From Neisseria mucosa (GTDB lineage: Bacteria; Pseudomonadota; Gammaproteobacteria; Burkholderiales; Neisseriaceae), in assembly GCF_013267835.1 (NCBI RefSeq), contig NZ_CP053939.1, forward strand, positions 496,001 to 560,000: DNA of 64,000 nt, in the 5' to 3' direction. The translations under genes were made by a program, and so were the position numbers. Shown piece after piece: positions 32,468 through 39,540 of the stretch (position 1 is the first letter of the stretch; each line of letters starts with the position of its first letter). The notes beneath the pieces were generated by a model. The model was not told the DNA's origin. It did no database searches and saw only the letters and a program-made list of their open reading frames with translations.

Positions 32468-32531
32468 ATGTAAGGCCTTGTATTCTTTTAAACCTGTATC
32501 CAGTAAAATTGAAAATTAATTTGCTCACTAA

Positions 32532-32560
32532 AGGCCGTCTGAAAAATTTTCAGACGGCCT
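32532..32560 (+). terminator. DUS hairpin between VIT gene and mfd
   Basis: AGGCCGTCTGAAAA pairs with TTTTCAGACGGCCT with almost no loop. There is no T run, so termination strength is uncertain. Confidence 0.6.
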
Positions 32561-32599
32561 GCGGTGCTTGTATTGACTTATTGCACACTGTTTTTTGTC

Positions 32600-35500
32600 A
32601 TGACCTATCCGATTCCCAAACCCCGTGAAAAATCCCGTTGGCTCAATCTGTCTCAAGGCTCGCTGCCCTTGGCTTTGGCGCGTTATCTGCCGCATAAGCA
32701 GCTCAAGGTTGTCTTGACCCAAGATGCGGAACAGGCGCTACGCCTTCAGACGGCCTGGCTGTTTTTCCGTCCGCACGATACGGCGGTGTTCCTGCCGGAC
32801 TGGGAAACGCTGCCTTACGAGCGTTTTTCGCCGCATCAGGATTTGGTGTCGGAACGGCTCTCGGCGTTGTGGCAGATTAAGAGTGGCGCGGCGGACGTGT
32901 TGTTCGTACCGGTTGCCACGGCGATGCAGAAGCTGCCACCCGTACCGTTTTTGGCGGGGCGCACGTTTTGGCTGAAAACTGGGCAGACTTTGGATATAGG
33001 CCGTCTGAAAACCGATTTGGTGGATGCGGGCTACAACCATGTTTCCCATGTTGTCGCGGCGGGCGAGTTTGCCGTGCGCGGCGGGATTGTCGATTTGTTC
33101 CCGATGGGCAGCGAGATGCCGTACCGCATCGATTTGTTCGACGATGAAATCGACAGCATCAAAACCTTTGATACCGAAACGCAGCGCACCATTTCCCCCG
33201 TTTCCGAAATCCGCCTGCTGCCGGCGCACGAATTCCCCACAGACAGCGAGGCGCAAAAGATTTTCCGCAGCCGCTTCCGCGAAGAAGTCGATGGCAATCC
33301 GAATGATGCCGCCGTGTACAAAGCCGTCAGCAACGGCCACTTCGGCGCGGGCGTGGAATACTACCTGCCGCTGTTTTTTGAAAACGAGCTGGAAACGTTG
33401 TTTGACTATATCGGCGAAGATGCGCTGTTTGTCTCTTTGGGCGACGTTCACGCCGAGGCCAACCGCTTTTGGAGCGACGTCAAATCGCGTTACGCCATGG
33501 CGCAGGGCGACGAAACCTATCCGCCTTTGCTTCCACAGTATTTGTATCTCTCTGCCGATGTATTCGTAGGCCGTCTGAAAAACTACGGACAAGTGCTGCC
33601 CGATGTTTCCGGCAAAGAACACACCTTGCCCGACCTTGCCGTCAACCGCCAATCCGACGAGCCTTTGCAGGCATTGAAGGATTTTCAGACGGCCTTTGAC
33701 GGACGGATTTTGCTGTGTGCTGAAAGTTTGGGACGGCGCGAAACCATGCTCGGTTTCTTACAGCAAAACGGTTTGAAAGCCAAAAGCGTGTCTGACTGGC
33801 AGGGCTTTTTGTCGGCGCACGAGCCGCTGATGATTACAGTGGCGCCGTTAGCATACGGGTTTAAATTAGAAGATCAAAACATCGCGGTTATTACCGAATC
33901 CGATCTTTATCAATACGTCGCCCGCTCGCGCAAACATCATCGCAAGAAACACGCAGCCGTTTCAGACGGCATGTTGCGCGACCTTGCCGAAATCAATATC
34001 GGTGATCCTGTTGTACACGAAGAACACGGCATCGGGCGCTATATGGGCTTGGTAACGATGGATTTGGGCGGCGAAACCAACGAAATGATGTTGCTCGAAT
34101 ACGCGGGCGAAGCGCAGCTTTATGTGCCTGTTTCTCAACTGCATTTAATCAGCCGCTACTCCGGCCAAGCGCATGAAAACGTCGCCCTGCACAAACTCGG
34201 CAGCGGCGCGTGGAACAAGTCGAAGCGCAAAGCCGCCGAAAAAGCGCGCGACACCGCCGCCGAGTTGCTCAACCTCTACGCCCAACGCGCCGCCCAATCG
34301 GGACACAAGTTCGAAATCAACGAGTTGGACTATCAGGCGTTTGCCGACGGCTTCGGCTACGAAGAAACCGAAGACCAGGCCGCCGCCATCGCCGCGGTGA
34401 TTAAAGACCTGACGCAGGCGAAACCGATGGACCGCCTCGTGTGCGGCGATGTCGGTTTCGGCAAAACAGAAGTCGCCCTGCGCGCCGCGTTTGTGGCGGT
34501 AATGGGCGGCAAACAAGTCGCCGTACTCGCCCCGACCACGCTTCTGGTCGAGCAGCACGCACAAAATTTCGCCGACCGCTTCGCCGATTTCCCTGTGAAA
34601 GTCGCCAGCCTTTCGCGTTTCAACAACAGCAAAGCCACCAAAGCCGCACTGGAAGGTATGGCGGACGGCACGGTCGATATTGTTATCGGCACGCACAAAT
34701 TGGTGCAGGACGACGTCAAATTCAAAAACTTAGGTTTAGTGATTATTGATGAAGAACACCGTTTCGGCGTGCGCCAGAAAGAGCAGCTCAAACGCCTGCG
34801 CGCCAATGTTGACATCCTTACCATGACTGCCACGCCGATTCCGCGCACCCTCAGCATGGCGCTCGAAGGCCTGCGCGACTTCTCGCTGATTACCACCGCG
34901 CCCAGCCGCCGCCTTGCCGTCAAAACCTTTGTCAAACCCTTCAGCGAAGGCAGCGTGCGCGAAGCCGTACTGCGCGAACTCAAACGCGGCGGGCAGGTAT
35001 TTTTCCTGCACAATGAAGTGGATACCATCGAAAATATGCGCGAGCGGCTGGAAGCCCTATTGCCCGAAGCCCGCATCGGTGTGGCGCACGGACAACTGCG
35101 CGAGCGCGAGCTGGAGCAAGTCATGCGCGACTTTTTGCAACAAAGATTCAACGTATTGCTCTGTTCCACCATCATCGAAACCGGCATCGACATCCCCAAC
35201 GCCAACACTATCATCATCAACCGCGCCGACAAATTCGGGCTGGCGCAACTGCACCAGCTTCGCGGACGCGTCGGCCGCAGCCACCACCAAGCCTACGCCT
35301 ACCTGCTCACGCCCGAATACATCACCAAAGACGCAGAAAAACGCCTCGACGCCATTGCGGCGGCAGACGAACTCGGCGCAGGCTTCACCCTCGCCATGCA
35401 GGATTTGGAAATCCGCGGCGCAGGCGAAATCCTCGGCGAAGGACAGTCCGGCGAAATGATGCAGGTCGGCTTCACGCTCTACACCGAAATGCTCAAACAA

Positions 35501-36004
35501 GCCGTGCGCGACCTCAAAAAAGGCCGCCAGCCCGACCTCGACGCACCGCTGGGCATCACCACCGAAATCAAACTGCACAGCCCCGCCCTGCTGCCTGAAA
35601 GCTACTGCCCCGACATCCACGAACGGCTCGTCCTCTACAAACGCCTCGCCGTCTGCGAAACCGTACAGCAAATCAACGCCATACACGAAGAACTCGTCGA
35701 CCGCTTCGGCCTGCCCGAACAACCCGTCAAAACCCTCATCGAAAGCCACCACCTGCGGCTCGCCGCAAAAGAATTGGGCATAGACGCCATTGATGCGACC
35801 AGCGAAGCGGTAACGATAATCTTTGGTAAAAACAACAATGTCGATCCAACCGAAATCATCCTGCTGATTCAGAACGACAAAAAATACCGCCTTGCCGGAG
35901 CCGATAAGCTGCGATTTACCGCAGAGATGGAAAATATCGAAGTGCGGATTAATACGGTGAAGAACGTATTGAAGACTTTGAAAGAAAGGGTGATGGTGAA
36001 GTAG
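32600..36004 (+). CDS. mfd: transcription-repair coupling factor
   Basis: 1134 aa from the ATG at 32600 (MTYPIPKPREKSRW). Removes RNA polymerase stalled at DNA lesions and recruits UvrA. Domains: UvrB-like N-terminal part (PDWETLPYERFSPHQD), RNA polymerase-interacting CarD-like domain (GDPVVHEEHGIGRYMGLV, about 475), translocase with Walker A GDVGFGKTEVALRAA (about 615) and DEEH box, helicase C part with TATPIPRTLSMAL and QLHQLRGRVGRS, and the C-terminal TRCF domain. Complete. Several DUS lie within the coding sequence. Confidence 0.97.
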   Translation: MTYPIPKPREKSRWLNLSQGSLPLALARYLPHKQLKVVLTQDAEQALRLQTAWLFFRPHDTAVFLPDWETLPYERFSPHQDLVSERLSALWQIKSGAADVLFVPVATAMQKLPPVPFLAGRTFWLKTGQTLDIGRLKTDLVDAGYNHVSHVVAAGEFAVRGGIVDLFPMGSEMPYRIDLFDDEIDSIKTFDTETQRTISPVSEIRLLPAHEFPTDSEAQKIFRSRFREEVDGNPNDAAVYKAVSNGHFGAGVEYYLPLFFENELETLFDYIGEDALFVSLGDVHAEANRFWSDVKSRYAMAQGDETYPPLLPQYLYLSADVFVGRLKNYGQVLPDVSGKEHTLPDLAVNRQSDEPLQALKDFQTAFDGRILLCAESLGRRETMLGFLQQNGLKAKSVSDWQGFLSAHEPLMITVAPLAYGFKLEDQNIAVITESDLYQYVARSRKHHRKKHAAVSDGMLRDLAEINIGDPVVHEEHGIGRYMGLVTMDLGGETNEMMLLEYAGEAQLYVPVSQLHLISRYSGQAHENVALHKLGSGAWNKSKRKAAEKARDTAAELLNLYAQRAAQSGHKFEINELDYQAFADGFGYEETEDQAAAIAAVIKDLTQAKPMDRLVCGDVGFGKTEVALRAAFVAVMGGKQVAVLAPTTLLVEQHAQNFADRFADFPVKVASLSRFNNSKATKAALEGMADGTVDIVIGTHKLVQDDVKFKNLGLVIIDEEHRFGVRQKEQLKRLRANVDILTMTATPIPRTLSMALEGLRDFSLITTAPSRRLAVKTFVKPFSEGSVREAVLRELKRGGQVFFLHNEVDTIENMRERLEALLPEARIGVAHGQLRERELEQVMRDFLQQRFNVLLCSTIIETGIDIPNANTIIINRADKFGLAQLHQLRGRVGRSHHQAYAYLLTPEYITKDAEKRLDAIAAADELGAGFTLAMQDLEIRGAGEILGEGQSGEMMQVGFTLYTEMLKQAVRDLKKGRQPDLDAPLGITTEIKLHSPALLPESYCPDIHERLVLYKRLAVCETVQQINAIHEELVDRFGLPEQPVKTLIESHHLRLAAKELGIDAIDATSEAVTIIFGKNNNVDPTEIILLIQNDKKYRLAGADKLRFTAEMENIEVRINTVKNVLKTLKERVMVK

Positions 36005-36014
36005 AAAGGTTAAG

Positions 36015-36050
36015 AAAAGGCCGTCTGAAACGATTTTCAGACGACCTTTT
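36015..36050 (+). terminator. DUS hairpin terminator after mfd
   Basis: AAAAGGCCGTCTGAAA with TTTCAGACGACCTTTT (one arm carries a G-to-A change) and a T/A-rich tail. Confidence 0.8.
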
Positions 36051-36063
36051 ATTATCCAAAATT

Positions 36064-36133
36064 TGTAGGTCGGATACTGGTATTCGACAAAATCTCCCGT
36101 ATGAAGCTGTCGGATTCTAGAATCCGACCTACA
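36064..36133. repeat. nested palindromic repeat unit
   Basis: TGTAGGTCGGAT at the left end pairs with ATCCGACCTACA at the right end. Each end also contains its own palindrome: GTCGGATACTGGTATTCGAC (36069-36088) and the perfect GTCGGATTCTAGAATCCGAC (36109-36128). The 70-bp layout suggests a small mobile or REP-like element. It lies at the border between mfd and an accessory patch. Confidence 0.55.
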
Positions 36134-36228
36134 TCTGCTTTTCTCATTGGAGCCTTGTCAATAAACAGGATAAATAGGGGTAAAACCGTCGTTCAGGTCG
36201 TCTGAAAATTCTCTTCAAGCCTTTATTT

Positions 36229-36416
36229 ATGATTCTAAAGAATTTTAAATTGCGTATTGTCGACTTCAATGATGGAGATTTGTTGAGAGATACTGTATTG
36301 TTATGGATGGCAATTTTGACGGCACATTAGAAGATGCTTCTGAAGCTAAATCTCTTCGCCGTAAGCTTGATTTGATTCGGATGGTTCTTGACTTTAAAGA
36401 CCAATCTGAAGAATAA
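36229..36416 (+). pseudogene. possible frameshifted small gene
   Basis: A 33-codon frame from ATG 36229 (MILKNFKLRIVDFNDGDLLRDTVLL) overlaps a 37-codon frame from ATG 36303 (MDGNFDGTLEDASEAKSLRRKLD…QSEE). Joined by a single-base slip near 36300 they make one plausible acidic protein of about 60 residues. It could instead be two unrelated short ORFs. Not recognised. The surrounding 36134-36470 has one variant DUS and nothing else clear. Confidence 0.3.
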
Positions 36417-36470
36417 CTAACACTCAACCTTTTAATCTTAAAATAACTTTTGTATAAAGGGAATCTTATC

Positions 36471-37394
36471 ATGAAAAAATTATTAATCGCTTTATTGGTA
36501 ATCGCTGCCATTACTGGCTGTGAAAGCAAAGAAGTTAAAGAAGCTGCAAAAGCGGCTTCTGCTGCTGGGTCTACTGCTACTGTTAAGGAAGCCGCAGCTT
36601 CTGAAACACCAGAAATGTCTGAAGAAGATTTGGGTTATGGTGATCCAGTTCCAGCAAATCTCCAACCAGATGAAGAGTTCAATAATGGTTGGGAGTTCCA
36701 TGGGGCTGACACTCGGGATCCGAACTTCTACGATGCAGTACAGAAATTCGGACCTACCTGGAGGTATGTTGGTAAGAATGACGACGGAAGTGAGTTCATG
36801 GTCATTTACTCTTGCGGTAATGGTTCTATTGGTAGCGGTTTTGCTATTGCTGGTCCTGCTATTTCTGGACACTACTCTAAGGAGCATCCTTACGAGTTTG
36901 TTATTACCAATCAGGGCCAAAACATACGTCGTGACTTTGTAGAACGTCCTGAGAAGTACCCTACTTTTGATAAAGTAGGTAACCGCCTAGCAAGCATGAC
37001 CACAGCGGGCTTTAAACGCTATCAGGACTTGAATTACAATGTCTTGGCAGAGGTTAACGTAGGTGGTATCGTCGATGATAATACTGGTCACTCGATCGTT
37101 TACACAGACCCACGTCGTTTAGTAAACGGTGAGTTAGGTAATCGCTTAGCAGTGCAAGGCTTAGCCTTTACTGAAACGGTTACCGATTGGTCGCACCATG
37201 ACTCTGTATATAAATCCTACATCCAAGACCCACAAACCTACCAAGGTAAGTTAATGGGTCTATTCGAACCAAGTGCTATTCAAGAGCATATAAAGAGCAA
37301 TACTTTCAGTTACAAGTACAATATCCCTGCAGTGATCTCTGATCCAGCAGCAGAGAAGTACTTTAAGAACGGAAACATTTGCGATTTGAATTAA
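36471..37394 (+). CDS. hypothetical lipoprotein
   Basis: 307 aa from ATG 36471 (AAAGGGA upstream). Lipobox ITGC with Cys at about residue 19, a Lys/Ala/Glu-rich linker (KEVKEAAKAASAAGST…), then a large globular part with Trp/Tyr/Gly-rich segments (NNGWEFHGADTRDPNFYDAVQKFGPTWRYVGKNDDGSEFMVIYSCGNGSIGSGF). No family recognised. AT-richer than its neighbours and without internal DUS, so it may be acquired. Confidence 0.78.
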   Translation: MKKLLIALLVIAAITGCESKEVKEAAKAASAAGSTATVKEAAASETPEMSEEDLGYGDPVPANLQPDEEFNNGWEFHGADTRDPNFYDAVQKFGPTWRYVGKNDDGSEFMVIYSCGNGSIGSGFAIAGPAISGHYSKEHPYEFVITNQGQNIRRDFVERPEKYPTFDKVGNRLASMTTAGFKRYQDLNYNVLAEVNVGGIVDDNTGHSIVYTDPRRLVNGELGNRLAVQGLAFTETVTDWSHHDSVYKSYIQDPQTYQGKLMGLFEPSAIQEHIKSNTFSYKYNIPAVISDPAAEKYFKNGNICDLN

Positions 37395-37408
37395 TAATAA
37401 GTGTTTCT

Positions 37409-37448
37409 AGAAAGACTATTCCCTAAACCGGAGTAGTCTTTCTTTTTT
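37409..37448 (+). terminator. intrinsic terminator after lipoprotein gene
   Basis: AGAAAGACTA pairs with TAGTCTTTCT around a 15-nt loop, followed by T5. No DUS. Confidence 0.88.
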
Positions 37449-37474
37449 AATCTAAATCAGTAAAGGAATAGAAA

Positions 37475-37531
37475 ATGTTAAAACAAATCGTTATTGTAGA
37501 AGGTTTATCTCATTATCGAAGGATAAAATGA
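37475..37531 (+). CDS. possible 18-aa micro-ORF coupled to the next lipoprotein
   Basis: MLKQIVIVEGLSHYRRIK, preceded by AAAGGA at good distance; its TGA overlaps the next start codon as ATGA. It may be a leader that delivers ribosomes to the lipoprotein gene, or a decayed fragment. Confidence 0.35.
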   Translation: MLKQIVIVEGLSHYRRIK

Positions 37532-37875
37532 CGATGAAAATTAAGGTAGCTATGCTGGGTATTACCGGCTTGATATTGTCCGGCTGCTTTTTTGCCAATG
37601 ACGAAATCAAGTTGGATGATATTGGGAATTTCAAAATTACTGTCAATGATGCTAAGGATTATAGGCAGGTTCATTTGACAGGCTTATTAGGCAATAGTGC
37701 AATGGGCATTTCAGATATCAAAACAACTAGCCGCAACGATGAGCTGAATATTACTTTATTTCAAAAATTAGCAGGTTCGGAATACTCAGGAACATTAGAT
37801 AAAGAAATTGCTCTTGAAAACAATATCAAGAAGATTACTTATGGTTCTAAACGCGAGATTATATGGCAAGACTAA
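37528..37875 (+). CDS. small hypothetical lipoprotein
   Basis: 115 aa (or 113 from the second Met). Signal peptide and lipobox LSGC at about residues 17-20, then a mature part likely of beta structure (KLDDIGNFKITVNDAKDYRQVHLTGLLGNSAMG…). No family recognised. Overlaps the upstream micro-ORF by ATGA. Same AT-rich patch as the larger lipoprotein. Confidence 0.7.
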   Translation: MTMKIKVAMLGITGLILSGCFFANDEIKLDDIGNFKITVNDAKDYRQVHLTGLLGNSAMGISDIKTTSRNDELNITLFQKLAGSEYSGTLDKEIALENNIKKITYGSKREIIWQD

Positions 37876-37884
37876 AAATACAAT

Positions 37885-37918
37885 AAAGGTCGTCTGAAAA
37901 AGGTTCAGACGGCCTTTA
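37885..37918 (+). terminator. hairpin terminator with one variant DUS
   Basis: AAAGGTCGTCTGAA (variant with T in the core) pairs with TTCAGACGGCCTTT over a 5-nt loop, T-rich afterwards. Confidence 0.75.
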
Positions 37919-37965
37919 AAATTATAAATGGATAGACTTTTTGACTATCCTATTTCGATAACATT

Positions 37966-38268
37966 TCAAGATTTTTTTGCGCAGAAAAAGGAATACAGCA
38001 ACTGTATCATCTCGGTTACCCTCGGGTCGGCAATGTAATACTGCCGTTCCCGATGGTTCACTTCAAACGATACCAAACCGGCTTCACGTAATAGGGCTAA
38101 TTGGCTGGACATTGCCGCTTGCGGCAGTCCGGATGATTCAGCCAACTCGGTTACATTGTGCGGCCTTTCATGTAGTTTGCACAATACCGCGAGACGGTTG
38201 GGATTGGCCAGAAGTTTAAGAAAAGCGGAGGCTTCTTCGTAGGGTGGTTGATTGTCGGCAATGGTCAT
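37966..38268 (-). CDS. ArsR-family regulator (BigR/SqrR-like)
   Basis: 100 aa winged-helix repressor. ASAFLKLLANPNRLAVLCKLHERPHNVTELAESSGLPQAAMSSQLALLREAGLVSFEVNHRERQYYI covers the HTH and wing. A single cysteine lies in the C-terminal helix (FFCAKK), with none in the usual metal-binding ELCVCDL position. It is the last gene after DUF2892 and rhodanese genes on the same strand, the setting of BigR/SqrR sulfur sensors, so it may respond to persulfides. Confidence 0.83.
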   Translation of the reverse strand: MTIADNQPPYEEASAFLKLLANPNRLAVLCKLHERPHNVTELAESSGLPQAAMSSQLALLREAGLVSFEVNHRERQYYIADPRVTEMIQLLYSFFCAKKS

Positions 38269-38348
38269 TTTTCACGCTTTTCGGCAAATGAGGAGGTTGA
38301 ATTATCAGTCATAATGGCCTCCAGCAGCAACTTTCAGACGGCCTTTGT

Positions 38349-38870
38349 TTAATGATTCCATGGCATTTTGGCCAGCAGGCGTGCCATACCGCAGAATCCG
38401 GTTAGTCCGGCCGTTAACAGACCTGCGCCGACCATCACGTCTATCAGATAAAACCAAGGCGATACCAGCCAACCTGCCAGCACGCCCAACAGAATCAAAC
38501 TGCCCGCTATGGTTTGCACCTGCCGCATGATGTCCGGTGCGGCACGGTCAGCAACAATAGGAAGCCCTGCAGCCTTCCATGCCTGTAAGCCGCCTTCTAG
38601 AATATAGCATTCTCGACCTTGGCCAAGCGCTGACAATATTGTTTCTGCCTGTGTTGTACGTTTACCGCTCAGGCAATAAAAAATCAGGCATAGGGCTGTA
38701 TCATCGGGCAGTTTGTCTCGCTGCCGTTCAGGCGGAAGGGATAATGCACCGCCAATATGCCCGCCCCGATATTCGGCTTGGCTTCGGATATCGACTGCCA
38801 ACGCGTCCTCACGGATTTTTGCCGTGGCTTCGGAAGGCGTAATTCGCGGGAGTTGTCCGACCGTACTCAT
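38349..38870 (-). CDS. rhodanese with C-terminal DUF2892 membrane domain (YgaP-like)
   Basis: 173 aa. Residues 1-110 are a rhodanese domain with active-site loop CLSGKRT (catalytic Cys near 69), which carries sulfane sulfur. Residues 115-170 hold two membrane helices of the YgaP/DUF2892 type (AGSLILLGVLAGWLVSPWFYLIDVMVGAGLLTAGLTGFCGMARLL). Starts 12 nt after the DUF2892 gene. Expected role: sulfurtransfer at the inner membrane during sulfide or persulfide stress. Confidence 0.88.
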   Translation of the reverse strand: MSTVGQLPRITPSEATAKIREDALAVDIRSQAEYRGGHIGGALSLPPERQRDKLPDDTALCLIFYCLSGKRTTQAETILSALGQGRECYILEGGLQAWKAAGLPIVADRAAPDIMRQVQTIAGSLILLGVLAGWLVSPWFYLIDVMVGAGLLTAGLTGFCGMARLLAKMPWNH

Positions 38871-38882
38871 GTTTTGTCTTCG

Positions 38883-39077
38883 TTATTTTTTGTTGATGCG
38901 ACAGGTGTTGATGCCCAATAAGCTGTACAGTGCGCAGTTGCCAATCAGTGCTGTGCCCAGAGGGACGATGCCCAGCCAACCCCACCAGCCAATTTGTCCG
39001 GTAGCGGCTGCAGCAATCAGCGCTACGCCGATAACAATACGGATTACGCGATCCAAAGTACCCAAGTTTCGTTTCAT
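38883..39077 (-). CDS. DUF2892 (YgaP-type transmembrane) protein
   Basis: 64 aa. MKRNLGTLDRVIRIVIGVALIAAAATGQIGWWGWLGIVPLGTALIGNCALYSLLGINTC: two hydrophobic helices and the conserved NCALYxLLGINTC end. AAGGAGCAAT ribosome site. First gene of the likely DUF2892-rhodanese-arsR operon. Confidence 0.9.
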   Translation of the reverse strand: MKRNLGTLDRVIRIVIGVALIAAAATGQIGWWGWLGIVPLGTALIGNCALYSLLGINTCRINKK

Positions 39078-39118
39078 TTTATTGCTCCTTGTTTAAGAAT
39101 GGATTGTCTATAAATAAA

Positions 39119-39142
39119 CATATATAACAAAAATCATATATG
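39119..39142. promoter_or_regulatory. palindromic operator of the ArsR-controlled operon
   Basis: CATATAT (39119-39125) and ATATATG (39136-39142) form an inverted repeat with 10 nt between, 42 bp before the first start codon. The place and symmetry suit a BigR-type dimer site. Confidence 0.55.
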
Positions 39143-39476
39143 AGAAATATTATAGCTTTAAAGATGACTTTGTCAAATGGTTTACAGTAAAAGTGTAATG
39201 AATATTTGCATTGTATTTTTAAACGCACAAATAGAATCAATCTCCAACGGCATGGTTAAATGTAAAAATACAGCCTGATATTTTCAGACGGCACTGAAGA
39301 TGATCTATATAATATTTTATTTATATTGGAAGAATGAGTAGTCAGTTTTCAGAAGGAATCAAATCATGACCGATTCGGAAAAGAAGTTCAATGGAGACGA
39401 TTTGAAGACTGGATAATCCGTTGTGTAACTAGCAAGGGAGAGAAAACACTTTAAAATCAAATTGTCTACGAATTAT
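39143..39476. other. AT-rich intergenic stretch with a 16-codon ORF
   Basis: About 330 bp without a real gene. It contains one DUS-like core (near 39280) and, at 39366-39416, a 16-codon ORF (MTDSEKKFNGDDLKTG) with AGAAGGA upstream, which may be a gene stub. Nothing else is recognised. Confidence 0.4.
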
Positions 39477-39513
39477 AAAAGGCCGTCTGAAAATTGAATT
39501 TCAGACGGCCTTT
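39477..39513 (-). terminator. DUS hairpin terminator after the FetA-family receptor
   Basis: AAAAGGCCGTCTGAAA with TTTCAGACGGCCTTT and a short loop, 27 nt beyond the receptor stop codon. Confidence 0.8.
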
Positions 39514-39540
39514 GGTTTCTTTATAACGTCGTTCGTATCA

